Positions 52,650 through 61,294 of a stretch of DNA of 64,000 nucleotides are shown in pieces. The stretch is from NCBI RefSeq assembly GCF_040545335.1, contig NZ_JBEPLU010000001.1, forward strand, positions 1,054,001-1,118,000, read 5' to 3'. Origin of the DNA: Phenylobacterium koreense. Lineage in GTDB: Bacteria; Pseudomonadota; Alphaproteobacteria; Caulobacterales; Caulobacteraceae. Under the pieces are notes generated by a model. That model was not told the DNA's origin, searched no databases, and saw only the letters and a program-made list of their open reading frames with translations. Each line of letters opens with the position of its first letter. Positions within the stretch are counted from its first letter, which is position 1. Made by a program: the position numbers and the translations under genes.

Positions 52650-53626
52650 GATACCCCGCAGCTGAGAAGATCGAGATCATCCGCCTGGTCGAGCAGTCGA
52701 ACCTATCGGTGCGCCGAACGCTGGAGCAGATCGGCGTGCCGCGCGCGACCTTCTATCGCTGGTACGACCAGTACCAGACCGGCGGCCCGGAGGCGCTGGA
52801 AGACCGCCCAGGGCGACCCAGCCGGGTGTGGAACCGCATCCCCGAGGAGGTTCGCGCCGCGATCCTGGAGATGGCCCTGGAGCATTCGGAACTGAGCCCT
52901 CGGGAACTGGCCGCGCGGTTCACCGACAGCCAGGGCTACTTCGTCTCGGAGGCCAGTGTTTACAGGCTCCTGAAGGCCCATGACCTGATCACCAGCCCGG
53001 CCTTCATCGTCATGAAAGCGGCCAAGGCGTTCAGCGACAAGACCACGGCGCCCAACCAGATGTGGCAGACCGACTTCACCTACTTCAAGATCATCGGGTG
53101 GGGCTGGGTCTATCTGTCGACGGTCCTGGACGACTTCTCGCGCTACGTCGTGGCCTGGAAGCTGTGCACGACCATGAAGGCCGACGACGTCACCGACACC
53201 CTGGAGCTGGCGCTCAAGGCCTCCGGCTGCGACCAGGTCCACGTCCGGCACAAGCCGCGTCTGCTGTCGGACAATGGCTCGAGCTACATCTCTGGCGAAC
53301 TGGCCCAGTGGTTGGGCCGGCAGGACATCACCCACGTCCGCGGCGCGCCCTATCATCCCCAGACCCAGGGCAAGATCGAGCGCTGGCATCAGACCCTGAA
53401 GAACCGCATCCTGCTGGAAAACTACTTCCTGCCCGGCGACCTGGAGGCCCAGATCGGAGCCTTCATCGAGCACTACAACCACGCCCGCTATCACGAGAGC
53501 CTGGACAACGTGACGCCGGCCGACGCCTACTTCGGACGGGCTGCCGACATCCTGCGCCGCCGCGCCAGCGTCAAGCGACAGACCCTCGAACATCGGCGCT
53601 TGCAGCACCGCAAAATCGCCGCCTAG
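52646..53626 (+). CDS. IS3-family transposase OrfB (DDE integrase core)
   Basis: A 326-residue rve-type transposase. N-terminal HTH (LSVRRTLEQIGVPRATFYRWYDQY). The catalytic triad is D in WQTDFTYFKI, D in LLSDNGSSY and E in QGKIERWH, spaced in the DD(35)E manner. A C-terminal FIEHYNHARYHESLDNVTPADAYFG is typical. ATG 52646 overlaps the orfA TGA; the functional protein is probably the OrfAB fusion made by frameshifting. Confidence 0.95.
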   Translation: MRYPAAEKIEIIRLVEQSNLSVRRTLEQIGVPRATFYRWYDQYQTGGPEALEDRPGRPSRVWNRIPEEVRAAILEMALEHSELSPRELAARFTDSQGYFVSEASVYRLLKAHDLITSPAFIVMKAAKAFSDKTTAPNQMWQTDFTYFKIIGWGWVYLSTVLDDFSRYVVAWKLCTTMKADDVTDTLELALKASGCDQVHVRHKPRLLSDNGSSYISGELAQWLGRQDITHVRGAPYHPQTQGKIERWHQTLKNRILLENYFLPGDLEAQIGAFIEHYNHARYHESLDNVTPADAYFGRAADILRRRASVKRQTLEHRRLQHRKIAA

Positions 53627-53700
53627 ATATCAACCCCAGACGAGCCCAATCCTCCGCTAAATCCAAAGCCCCACTGTCCCAAAACTTCTGACGACGGACA

Positions 53701-53730
53701 GTTGATTTCCTTGATCATGTCCACGGACAT
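53701..53730 (-). pseudogene. ten-codon 5' remnant of a gene cut by the IS
   Basis: ATG 53730 follows AAGGAG at ten bases and starts MSVDMIKEIN before meeting the IS end. It has a normal ribosome site, so a real gene began here on the minus strand. It may be the missing start of the dioxygenase, but about 75 intervening codons are absent, so this cannot be confirmed. Confidence 0.55.
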
Positions 53731-53831
53731 AGGCGTGTCTCCTTCAGGTGGCTGCGCCACCGTTTCGTGTTGGCGAGAGGGATTGCGCAGGCTGAGGTCG
53801 CAGCCCGCATCCGCCGGGCGTGGGCCGGCTC

Positions 53832-55085
53832 TCAGGTCCCGAGCAGGGCGAGCAGCCGATAGGCCGCGACGATGCGATCGCTTCGAGCCTTGGCCTCGTT
53901 CACCGCGGCGGCGGTCGCTTCACGCTCGGCGTCGAGCAGGTCGAGTTGCGGCTTCATGCCGACGCGAACTTCATGGCGGACACCGTCGCGCGCCTGGGCG
54001 GCGGCAAGGGCCTGGCGGGTGGCGGCCGCTTCGACCATGGCGGCCGAGCGAACGCCCTGAAAGGCGCCGATCGTCTGCTCGTCGACAGCGGCGCGGGCCG
54101 CGCGCAGACGCGCCTCGGCCGCCCTCACCGCGCTGTCGGATTCCGCGATCCTTGCGGAAATGCGTCCGCCTGCGAACACCTGCCAGCGCCCGCGCACGCC
54201 GACGGTCACGCCGTCCGCGCGATAGTCGGGGAAGAACTGGTCGCGCACCGTGGAGCCCTCGGCGAAGGCGCCGACCATCGGCAGGCGCTCGGCGCGTGCG
54301 CCTCGAGCCGCCGCGCGCGCGGCGGCCAGCGCAGCTTCGGCCTGGGCCAGACCAGGGTTCTTCGCCCGCGCGATGTCCAACGCCTCTTCGATGGTTCCAG
54401 GCCCAGGCGGGCTTGGCGGCAGGGGTTGCAGATCCCGCGGCCCCAGGCCCGTCAGGTTCATGAATCTCGCCTCGGCTGAGACGGCGCGCCCGCGGGCGCG
54501 TTCGAGACCGGCCTGGGCTTCCGCCAGCCGCGCCTCGGCCTGGGCGATATCGGTGCTTGGGCTGTCCCCGGCCCTGAAGCGGAGCTGGGCCTGGCGCTGG
54601 ATCTCCTGCATCTGAGCGACCATCTGCTCGTAGAGCGACGTCGTGCGGTGCGCGGTCAGCACATCGCCATAGGCTTGCACCGTCGCGAGGACGACCTGAC
54701 TGCGGGTCGAGCCTTCGCCGGCGCGGGCCGCCGCGCTCCCCGCCCGGGCTTGGGCGATTGCAGAGCTGATCCTGCCGCCCGCGAAGAGAGGCTGCTCGAT
54801 CGTAAGCTGGGCGGCGCGGGGGGAGACGTTCGCCGCCTGAAGCCCGAAATAGCCCAGCGGATCGAGCCGCCCGGCCCCGACCGTTCCGGTCAGAGCGACG
54901 CTGGGCAGGCCTTGCCCCCTCGCCGCTCCGATCCGGGCCTCGGCGGCGTCGGCGTCGGCTTGCGCCGCCTGGATTTCCGGGGCGTGCCGCAGGGCGGCCG
55001 CGATCGCGTCTTCCAGGGTGGTCGCATGGGCGGGCGCGGCGACGCCCACGAGGAGGCAGGCGATCAGCGACCGCTTGAGCCTCAT
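53832..55085 (-). CDS. TolC-family outer-membrane efflux protein
   Basis: A 417-residue TolC-family channel. Signal peptide LKRSLIACLLVGVAAPAHA; then two repeated OEP domains with long helices: TLEDAIAAALRHAPEIQAAQADADAAEARIGAARGQGLPSVALTG (in pieces), QLTIEQPLFAGGRISSAIAQAR in the first half, GTIEEALDIARAKNPGLAQAEAALAAARAAARG and RWQVFAGGRISARIAESDSAVRAAEARL in the second. It would be the outer-membrane exit duct for the RND pump encoded divergently. ATG 55085 overlaps the DUF2892 stop by four bases; the 40 upstream codons overlap that gene and are excluded. Confidence 0.92.
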   Translation of the reverse strand: MRLKRSLIACLLVGVAAPAHATTLEDAIAAALRHAPEIQAAQADADAAEARIGAARGQGLPSVALTGTVGAGRLDPLGYFGLQAANVSPRAAQLTIEQPLFAGGRISSAIAQARAGSAAARAGEGSTRSQVVLATVQAYGDVLTAHRTTSLYEQMVAQMQEIQRQAQLRFRAGDSPSTDIAQAEARLAEAQAGLERARGRAVSAEARFMNLTGLGPRDLQPLPPSPPGPGTIEEALDIARAKNPGLAQAEAALAAARAAARGARAERLPMVGAFAEGSTVRDQFFPDYRADGVTVGVRGRWQVFAGGRISARIAESDSAVRAAEARLRAARAAVDEQTIGAFQGVRSAAMVEAAATRQALAAAQARDGVRHEVRVGMKPQLDLLDAEREATAAAVNEAKARSDRIVAAYRLLALLGT

Positions 55086-55285
55086 TTGAAGGCCGTGCCC
55101 GGGCGAACCCCCAGCGACTTGAACACCATCGCGGCCGGGCAGAAGCCGGTGAAGCTGGCCTGGATCATGTTCAGGCCGGCGAAGACGGTCAGGGCGATCC
55201 ACCACGGATGCACGGTGAGCGACAGGACGACGCCCAGCAGCACGACACAGCCGGCGAACACCATGACGGCGCGGTCGAGAGTCAT
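55082..55285 (-). CDS. DUF2892 (YgaP-like) membrane protein
   Basis: A 67-residue inner-membrane protein: LDRAVMVFAGCVVLLGVVLSLTVHPWWIALTVFAGLNMIQASFTGFCPAAMVFKSLGVRPG (in pieces). Two transmembrane helices and the TGFCPAAMVFKxLG ending are the DUF2892 signature. In E. coli YgaP the same domain is fused to a rhodanese; here the rhodanese is a separate gene 1.4 kb away in the divergent operon. It is co-transcribed with SQR and TolC. Confidence 0.92.
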   Translation of the reverse strand: MTLDRAVMVFAGCVVLLGVVLSLTVHPWWIALTVFAGLNMIQASFTGFCPAAMVFKSLGVRPGTAFK

Positions 55286-55299
55286 CGTTTCATTCCTTC

Positions 55300-55315
55300 A
55301 TTCAAGGATTTGAAG
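55300..55315. promoter_or_regulatory. ATTC-N8-GAAG, SqrR-operator-like
   Basis: ATTC-AAGGATTT-GAAG between SQR and DUF2892 differs by one base from the ATTC-N8-GAAT motif described for the persulfide sensor SqrR. It is inside the operon, not at its promoter, so a regulatory role is doubtful. Confidence 0.2.
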
Positions 55316-55316
55316 A

Positions 55317-56594
55317 TCAGAAGCGCAGCTTGCGGATGCCCATGACGTGGAGCGCCAGCTTCTCGTAGAAGGGCTCGCTCTCGCCCTTGCGGACCTTGCG
55401 CAGGAAGTATTTTTCGAAGCCGACCTTCGCCAGATGGACCCACTTGCCGCTGGACGCCCAATTGACGTTGCGCGGCGGAATCTGGGGCTGGGCCACGAAG
55501 GCGACGCCCCCGTCCCCGAAGTCGGCCAGGCAGACCGCGTTCCAGGTCGCTTCAGCGGTCGGCTCCCTCTCCTCAAGGACGGCGGCGAGATTGGCGGCGA
55601 TCGCCGTCGACATGGATTCGATCATGAAGCCCGTCTTCGGCACGCCGACCGGAACCGGCGTGGGTCCGGTCGGCGCGATGGCGACGCAGACGCCCAGGGC
55701 GAAGATCTCCGGGAAGGCTGGATTGCGCTGATGCTTGTCGACAATGATGAAGCCGCGGGGATTGGCCAGCCCCTCGATGTTCCGGACCGCGGGCACGCCC
55801 CGAAAGGCCGGAAGCATCATCGAATAGCCGAACGGCAGATCGTGCGTCTTCTTCACGGCGCCGTCCTCGCCCACCTCCTCGACGTGCATCAGGCCGGCCT
55901 CGACCTTGGCGACGCGCGCATTGGTGATCCATTTGATGTGACGGTCGCGCAGCTCGCTTTCGAGCAGGCCCTTGGTGTCCCCGACCCCATCGAGGCCCAG
56001 ATGGCCGATATAGGGCTCGGCGGTGACGAAGGTCATCGGCACGCGGTCGCGGATCTTGCGCTTGCGCAGTTCGGTGTCGAGGATCAGGGCGAACTCGTAG
56101 GCCGGCCCGTAGCAGGACGCGCCCTGCACCGCGCCGACGACGATCGGGCCCGGCTGCTCCACGAAGGCGTCGAAGGCGTCGGCCGCGGCGGCGGCGTGAG
56201 AGGTCTGGCAGACTGAGACGGTGTGTCCTTGCGGCCCGAGCCCTTCGATCTCGTCGAAGGCGAGGTCCGGGCCCGTCGCGATTACAAGATAATCGTAACT
56301 GATAGAGGCGCCGTCATTGAGCTCCAGCCGCTTCTCGCCGGCATGGAGACGCTTTGCGCCCACCGAGGTGAAGCCGATCTTCTTCTTCGCGAACACCGGG
56401 GGGAGGTGGACCTGGATGGCTTCGGGCTCGCGCCAGCGAACCGCCACCCAAGGGTTGGACGGCACAAAACTATAGGCATCCGAGTCCGACACAACCATCA
56501 CATCGGCGCGATCCTTGACGGCGGCCTTGATCTCAAAGGACGCGGTCGCGCCGCCGAGACCGGCTCCCAGCACGACGATCAACGGCTTGCCCAT
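55317..56594 (-). CDS. sulfide:quinone oxidoreductase-like flavoprotein
   Basis: A 425-residue FAD-dependent oxidoreductase: FAD motif VVLGAGLGGATASFEI, then PSNPWVAVRWR, YLVIATGPDLAFDEIEGLG, GFIIVDKHQRNPAFPEIFALG. Cysteines C129 (SVCQTSH), C161 (GASCYGPAYEF) and C354 (NAVCLADFG) coincide with the three essential cysteines of characterised SQRs (near 128, 160 and 356 in Acidithiobacillus), strong support for sulfide oxidation with electron transfer to quinone. The ATG 56594 faces the rhodanese operon across an AT-rich spacer. It would convert sulfide to persulfide or polysulfide at the membrane. Confidence 0.9.
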   Translation of the reverse strand: MGKPLIVVLGAGLGGATASFEIKAAVKDRADVMVVSDSDAYSFVPSNPWVAVRWREPEAIQVHLPPVFAKKKIGFTSVGAKRLHAGEKRLELNDGASISYDYLVIATGPDLAFDEIEGLGPQGHTVSVCQTSHAAAAADAFDAFVEQPGPIVVGAVQGASCYGPAYEFALILDTELRKRKIRDRVPMTFVTAEPYIGHLGLDGVGDTKGLLESELRDRHIKWITNARVAKVEAGLMHVEEVGEDGAVKKTHDLPFGYSMMLPAFRGVPAVRNIEGLANPRGFIIVDKHQRNPAFPEIFALGVCVAIAPTGPTPVPVGVPKTGFMIESMSTAIAANLAAVLEEREPTAEATWNAVCLADFGDGGVAFVAQPQIPPRNVNWASSGKWVHLAKVGFEKYFLRKVRKGESEPFYEKLALHVMGIRKLRF

Positions 56595-56627
56595 GTTGTG
56601 CTCCCTTCCGCCCTGCGGTCGCGTTGA

Positions 56628-56653
56628 CTATATATGACGATTACATATTATAA
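56628..56653. promoter_or_regulatory. AT-rich dyad between SQR and rhodanese genes
   Basis: TATATATGACGATTACATATTATA is an imperfect dyad in the 85-base divergent spacer. Its AT content and symmetry resemble ArsR-family (BigR) operators, and it is positioned to control both operons. Confidence 0.5.
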
Positions 56654-56679
56654 GCAATCTACAAACTTAAGAGGCTCCC

Positions 56680-57018
56680 ATGTTCGGATCGAAGAAAACC
56701 GGCGGCCACCGCGAGATCGGCGCGCGCGAACTGCATTCCATGCTGGAGGGCGGCGCAGCGCTTCTGATCGACGTGCGTGAGCCGGATGAGTTCGCGAACG
56801 GCCACATCGCCGGGGCCGTGAATATGCCGCTGTCGCGCTTTTCGCCGGCCGACCTTCCCGATCCGCAGGGGAAGACCGTGGTTCTGCAATGCGCGGGCGG
56901 AAAGCGGTCGGGGCAGGCGCTCGACCAATGCGCCCGGGCCCAGAGCGCCATCGACACCCACCTCGCCGGCGGGATCGGCGCATGGCGGGACGCCGGGCTT
57001 CCGGTGATCAGCGGTTAA
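56680..57018 (+). CDS. single-domain rhodanese
   Basis: A 112-residue sulfurtransferase. LLIDVREPDEFANGHIAGAVNMPLSRF (in pieces) is the rhodanese start, and the active loop is CAGGKRSG with Cys71 and Arg76. Single-domain rhodaneses accept sulfane sulfur from SQR-derived persulfide and pass it on. It heads the operon rhodanese-RND adaptor-RND pump-ArsR, divergent from SQR. ATG 56680 follows AAGAGG. Confidence 0.93.
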   Translation: MFGSKKTGGHREIGARELHSMLEGGAALLIDVREPDEFANGHIAGAVNMPLSRFSPADLPDPQGKTVVLQCAGGKRSGQALDQCARAQSAIDTHLAGGIGAWRDAGLPVISG

Positions 57019-57047
57019 GCGGCGCGGACAGGCGGGCGGTGAACGGC

Positions 57048-58085
57048 ATGGCCAAGTGGGTCTGGTTGGCGGGCGCCCTGCTGGCGCTATCGGCCTGCGG
57101 GGGTGAACCGGAGCGCGAGCCGCCGGCGCCGCCCCTGCCGGCGGGCGACATCCTGCGTCTGGCGCCAAAGGAGATCGCCGACCTGAAGGTGGTCGGCGCG
57201 GAGATCGCCACGCGCGACCAGGCCGAGGCGCTGGCCCGCATTCCTGGCGTGCTGGCATCCCTCTCGGTGCGCGCGGGCGACGAGGTGCGAAAGGGCCAGA
57301 AGATCGGCCTGATCGTTGATTCCCGCCTAGGCTTCGAGACGCGCGCCTATGGCGCCCAGGTCGCCGCCGCCCAGGCCGAGGCCGCACGCGCCGACGCCGA
57401 CCTCGCACGCATCCGGGACCTTTACGACAATGGCGTCTACGCCAAGGCGCGGCTCGACCAGGCCGTGGCCGCCGCGCATGCGGCCAATGCCCAGGTCGCC
57501 GCCGCGCGCGCGCAGCAGGGCGCCAGCGCCAGCGTGGCCGAGCAAGGCGCGGTCCTGGCGCCGGCGACCGGGCGTGTGCTTCGGGCGGACATTCCGGCAG
57601 GCTCGGTCGTCGCGCCGGGCATGTCGATCGCCACCGTCACCGCGGGCCCGCCGATCCTGCGCCTGATGCTGCCGGAATCGGTCGCCGGACAGGTGCGGCC
57701 CGGCGCGCGCGTGATCGTCAACGAAGCGAACATGCCTTCGAGCTCGTCTCAGGGCAGCGTGACACAGGTCTATCCCGGGATCACCGGCGGTCAGGTGCGC
57801 GTCGATGCGACTCTGCCCGGCCTCAGCGCCCAGTTCGTCGGCCGCCGCGTGAGCGCTTCCGTCGAGATCGGGACGCGCAAGGCGCTGGTGGCGCCCAAGA
57901 CCTTCGTCACCACGCGCTACGGCATAGATCAGGTCCAGGTGGTGGCCGACGGCAAGCGTCTGAGCATGGTTCCAGTGCAGATCGCGCCCACCGACGATCC
58001 TGGCATGGTCGAGATCCTGAGCGGCGTGTCGCCCGGCGACGCCCTGTGGGCGCCGGCAAAGCCTGCGGGGACGGCCGGCCAATGA
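57048..58085 (+). CDS. RND efflux periplasmic adaptor, lipoprotein
   Basis: A 345-residue membrane fusion protein. The signal WVWLAGALLALSAC has a lipobox with C17. Biotinyl-lipoyl halves (GVLASLSVRAGDEVRKGQKIG and GAVLAPATGRVLRADIPAGSVVAPGM in pieces) flank an alpha-hairpin (AAAQAEAARADADLARIRDLYDNGVYAKARLDQAVAAAHA in pieces). The beta-barrel and membrane-proximal domain follow. ATG 57048 is chosen over upstream codons that overlap the rhodanese. The stop overlaps the pump start. Confidence 0.92.
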   Translation: MAKWVWLAGALLALSACGGEPEREPPAPPLPAGDILRLAPKEIADLKVVGAEIATRDQAEALARIPGVLASLSVRAGDEVRKGQKIGLIVDSRLGFETRAYGAQVAAAQAEAARADADLARIRDLYDNGVYAKARLDQAVAAAHAANAQVAAARAQQGASASVAEQGAVLAPATGRVLRADIPAGSVVAPGMSIATVTAGPPILRLMLPESVAGQVRPGARVIVNEANMPSSSSQGSVTQVYPGITGGQVRVDATLPGLSAQFVGRRVSASVEIGTRKALVAPKTFVTTRYGIDQVQVVADGKRLSMVPVQIAPTDDPGMVEILSGVSPGDALWAPAKPAGTAGQ

Positions 58086-61000
58086 ACCTCGGCATCTCCG
58101 GTCGCCTCACCAAAGCCACCATCGCATCACCCCTGACGCCGCTGTTCCTGCTCGCCGCGATAGCGGTCGGCTTGCTGGCGCTGATCTCCATCCCTCGGGA
58201 GGAAGAACCGCAGATCAGCGTGCCGATGGTGGACATCCAGGTGATGGCCCCCGGCTTCTCCGCCGCCGACGCGACCGAGCTGGTCGGCATCCCTCTGGAG
58301 ACGATCGTCAAGAGCGTCGACGGGGTGGAGCACGTCTACACCCAGGCCCAGGACGACGGCGTGATGGTCACGGCCCGCTTCCTCGTCGGGTCGAACCCCG
58401 AGGATGCGGCCATCCGCATCGAGGAGAAGCTGCGCGCCAACTGGGACAGGAAGCCGGTCGGGATCCCCGACCCCAAGGTGACGGTGCGGGGCATCAACGA
58501 CGTGCCCGCCGTCGTCCTGACCCTAACCCCCAAGCCGGGCGCCGCAGGCCAATGGAACGACGCCAGCCTCTACGACCTGGCCTCGAAGCTGCGCACCGAG
58601 ATCGCCAAGGTCGACGATGTGGGCCTCACCTTCCTCGTCGGCGGCCGACCGGAGGAGATCCGCATCGCGCCCGATCCGGCAAGGCTGCGCCAATACGGCG
58701 TGCCGTTGGGCAATGTGATCGAGGCGGCGAGCCAGGCCAACCGCAGCTTTCCGCTCGGCCATATCCGCGAGGACGGCAAGGCGGTCGGCGTCACTGCGGG
58801 CCGGACCTTGTCGTCGGCGCAGGAGGTCGGGCTTCTGACCGTGCGCAGCGGCGCCGGCGCGCCCGTCTATCTGCGCGACGTCGCGACGGTCACCCAGGGG
58901 CCTCGCGAGGACCAGGCGCGAGCCTGGCGCTGGACCAAGGCGGAAAACGGCAAGTGGGATTCCGCGCCCGCCGTCAGCATAGCGTTCGCCAAGCGCGCCG
59001 GCGCCAATGCGGTCGTGGTGTCCGAGGCCATCCTCGAACGCGTCGAAAGCCTCCACGGCAAGCTGATCCCCGACGACGTCACCGTCGCCGTCACCCGCAA
59101 CTATGGCGAGACGGCGAACGAGAAGGCCAACGAACTCCTGTTCCACCTGGGGCTCGCCACTGTCTCGATCGTGGTCCTGATCGGCTTCGCCATCGGCTGG
59201 CGCGAGGCCGGCGTCACCGCCGTGGTGATCCCGACCACGATCCTGCTCACCATGTTCGCCTCGAACCTGATGGGCTACACGATCAACCGGGTCAGCCTGT
59301 TCGCGCTCATCTTCTCCATCGGCATTCTCGTGGACGATGCGATCGTCATGATCGAGAACATCGCCCGCCACTGGGCGATGAACGACGGGCGCAGCCGCAC
59401 CCAGGCGGCGGTCGAGGCCGTGGCCGAGGTCGGCAACCCGACCGTGGTGGCGACCCTGACCGTGGTCGCCGCCCTGCTGCCGATGCTGTTCGTCTCGGGG
59501 CTGATGGGCCCCTACATGGCCCCGATCCCGGTCAACGCCTCGGCGGCGATGATCTTCTCCTTCTTCGTCGCCGTGGTCATTGCGCCGTGGCTGATGGTCC
59601 GCTTCGCGCGGAAGACCCTCGCCCACGGCCACGGCCATGGACATGACGAGAGCGGCGGCCGGCTGGGCCGGCTCTACGCCCGCATCGCCCATCGCGTGAT
59701 CGACACCCGCAAGTCGGCCCGCAACTTCCTGATCGGGGTCGGGGTGGCGACGCTCCTCGCCTGCTCGATGTTCTACTTCAAGGCCGTGACGGTGAAGCTG
59801 CTGCCGTTCGACAACAAGTCGGAGGTCCAGGTGGTGGTGGACATGCCCGAAGGCGCGGCTCTCGAAAGCACGAGCCGTGTGCTGGAGGACGTCGCCGGCG
59901 TCGCGCGCGGCCTGCCCGAAGCGACGTCGATGGAGGCCTATGTCGGCACATCGGCGCCGTTCAACTTCAACGGCCTGGTTCGTCACTATTTCCTGCGCTC
60001 GCAGCCCGAACAGGGCGACGTGATGGTGACGCTCCTCCCCAAGAGCGACCGCAGCCGCTCCAGCCACGAGATCGCGCTCGATCTGCGCCAGCAGTTGAAG
60101 GCTCTGAAACTGCCGGTCGGGGCCTCGGTCAAGGTCGTCGAGACGCCGCCGGGGCCGCCGGTGCTCGCGACGCTGCTGGCCGAAGTCTATGGTCCAGATG
60201 AAGCCACCCGCCAGAGGACCGCCGCCGAACTAGAAAAGATCTTCAAGTCCGTCCCCTTCATCGTCGACGTGGACAACAGCTTCGGCGCGCCCCGGCCCAA
60301 GCTGCGCCTCGACCTGCAGCGGGACCGCATCGACTATTACGGCCTCTCCGAGCGTGAGGTCGCCGACAGCCTCGCCATGCTGATGGGCAGCCAGACCGTG
60401 GGCTACGCCGCCCGTGGGAACGGGCGCTCGCCGCTCCCGATCACCGTCGCGCTAGAGCAAAAGGACCGGAGCTGGACGCAGACCCTTTCGAGCACGCCCA
60501 TCGCACGGACGTCGAGCGGTCAGCTCATCGACCTGGGCGCCGTGGTCGAAGCCAGGACCGAGACCGGCGGCCTCGCCATCTTCCGGCGCGACGGCCGTTA
60601 CGCCGACATGGTGACGGCCGAACTCGCCGGCGCCTATGAAGCGCCGATCTACGGCATGCTGGCGGTCGATCGCGCCGTGAACGAGTACGATTGGGCCGGC
60701 AAGGGCCTTTCAAAGCCCGTCATCCGGCTCAACGGGCAGCCGACGGACGAAAGCGTGTCATCCATGCTTTGGGACGGGGAATGGGAAATCACCTGGGTCA
60801 CGTTCCGCGACATGGGCGCGGCCTTCATGGTCGCCCTGCTGGGGATCTATGTCCTGGTCGTCGCGCAGTTCCGCAGCTTCCGCCTGCCGCTGGTCATCCT
60901 GACCCCGGTGCCGCTGACCCTGGTCGGCATCGTCATCGGCCACATGCTGTTCCGGGCGCCGTTCACGGCGACGTCGATGATCGGCTTCATCGCCTTGGCC

Positions 61001-61294
61001 GGGATCATCGTGCGCAACTCGATCCTGCTGGTGGACTTCATCCGGCACGCGGCCACGGCCGACAAGCCGCTGCGGGACGTTCTCATCGAGGCTGGTACGA
61101 TCCGGTTCAAGCCGATCCTCCTGACCGCGCTCGCCGCCATGATCGGCGCGGCCGTGATCCTCACCGACCCCATATTCCAGGGCCTGGCGATCTCGCTCCT
61201 GTTCGGGCTTGCCTCCTCGACCCTGCTTACTGTTCTGGTCATCCCGGCCATCTATGTGTTGCTTCGGGATGATGGGAGGCCCGCGACCCGATGA
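58082..61294 (+). CDS. RND efflux transporter permease with His-rich loop
   Basis: A 1070-residue RND pump: N-terminal PLFLLAAIAVGLLALISIPREEEPQISVPMVDIQV (in pieces), periplasmic porter domains, a transmembrane core with NRVSLFALIFSIGILVDDAIVMIENIARHW carrying the DD proton-relay pair (in pieces), and a repeated half. Between the first and second halves (about residues 514-521) a loop reads AHGHGHGHDESGG, a probable metal-binding stretch. It belongs with the HAE/AcrB-like group having EEEPQISVP, rather than CusA. ATG 58082 overlaps the adaptor stop. With adaptor and TolC it forms a tripartite pump. Confidence 0.93.
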   Translation: MNLGISGRLTKATIASPLTPLFLLAAIAVGLLALISIPREEEPQISVPMVDIQVMAPGFSAADATELVGIPLETIVKSVDGVEHVYTQAQDDGVMVTARFLVGSNPEDAAIRIEEKLRANWDRKPVGIPDPKVTVRGINDVPAVVLTLTPKPGAAGQWNDASLYDLASKLRTEIAKVDDVGLTFLVGGRPEEIRIAPDPARLRQYGVPLGNVIEAASQANRSFPLGHIREDGKAVGVTAGRTLSSAQEVGLLTVRSGAGAPVYLRDVATVTQGPREDQARAWRWTKAENGKWDSAPAVSIAFAKRAGANAVVVSEAILERVESLHGKLIPDDVTVAVTRNYGETANEKANELLFHLGLATVSIVVLIGFAIGWREAGVTAVVIPTTILLTMFASNLMGYTINRVSLFALIFSIGILVDDAIVMIENIARHWAMNDGRSRTQAAVEAVAEVGNPTVVATLTVVAALLPMLFVSGLMGPYMAPIPVNASAAMIFSFFVAVVIAPWLMVRFARKTLAHGHGHGHDESGGRLGRLYARIAHRVIDTRKSARNFLIGVGVATLLACSMFYFKAVTVKLLPFDNKSEVQVVVDMPEGAALESTSRVLEDVAGVARGLPEATSMEAYVGTSAPFNFNGLVRHYFLRSQPEQGDVMVTLLPKSDRSRSSHEIALDLRQQLKALKLPVGASVKVVETPPGPPVLATLLAEVYGPDEATRQRTAAELEKIFKSVPFIVDVDNSFGAPRPKLRLDLQRDRIDYYGLSEREVADSLAMLMGSQTVGYAARGNGRSPLPITVALEQKDRSWTQTLSSTPIARTSSGQLIDLGAVVEARTETGGLAIFRRDGRYADMVTAELAGAYEAPIYGMLAVDRAVNEYDWAGKGLSKPVIRLNGQPTDESVSSMLWDGEWEITWVTFRDMGAAFMVALLGIYVLVVAQFRSFRLPLVILTPVPLTLVGIVIGHMLFRAPFTATSMIGFIALAGIIVRNSILLVDFIRHAATADKPLRDVLIEAGTIRFKPILLTALAAMIGAAVILTDPIFQGLAISLLFGLASSTLLTVLVIPAIYVLLRDDGRPATR

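Larger units (their letters stand above)
52187..53700 (+). mobile_element. IS3-family insertion sequence
   Basis: The element is 1514 bp. The ends are imperfect inverted repeats: left TGTCCGGCGTCAG (52187-52199), right complement TGTCCGTCGTCAG (53688-53700), with a second shared block GACAG nine bases inside and ATTTAG, GGAGG and CTCGTC blocks further in. It encodes orfA and orfB of IS3 type. No 3-4 bp target duplication is visible at the outer borders (GGG on the left, GTT on the right), suggesting deletion or rearrangement after insertion. Confidence 0.9.

Noticed and set aside
52206..53681. Inner IS borders at TGAGACAG / CTGTCCCA
   Set aside because: Similarity of the two ends continues outward to TGTCCG(G/T)CGTCAG, so the true ends are 52187 and 53700.
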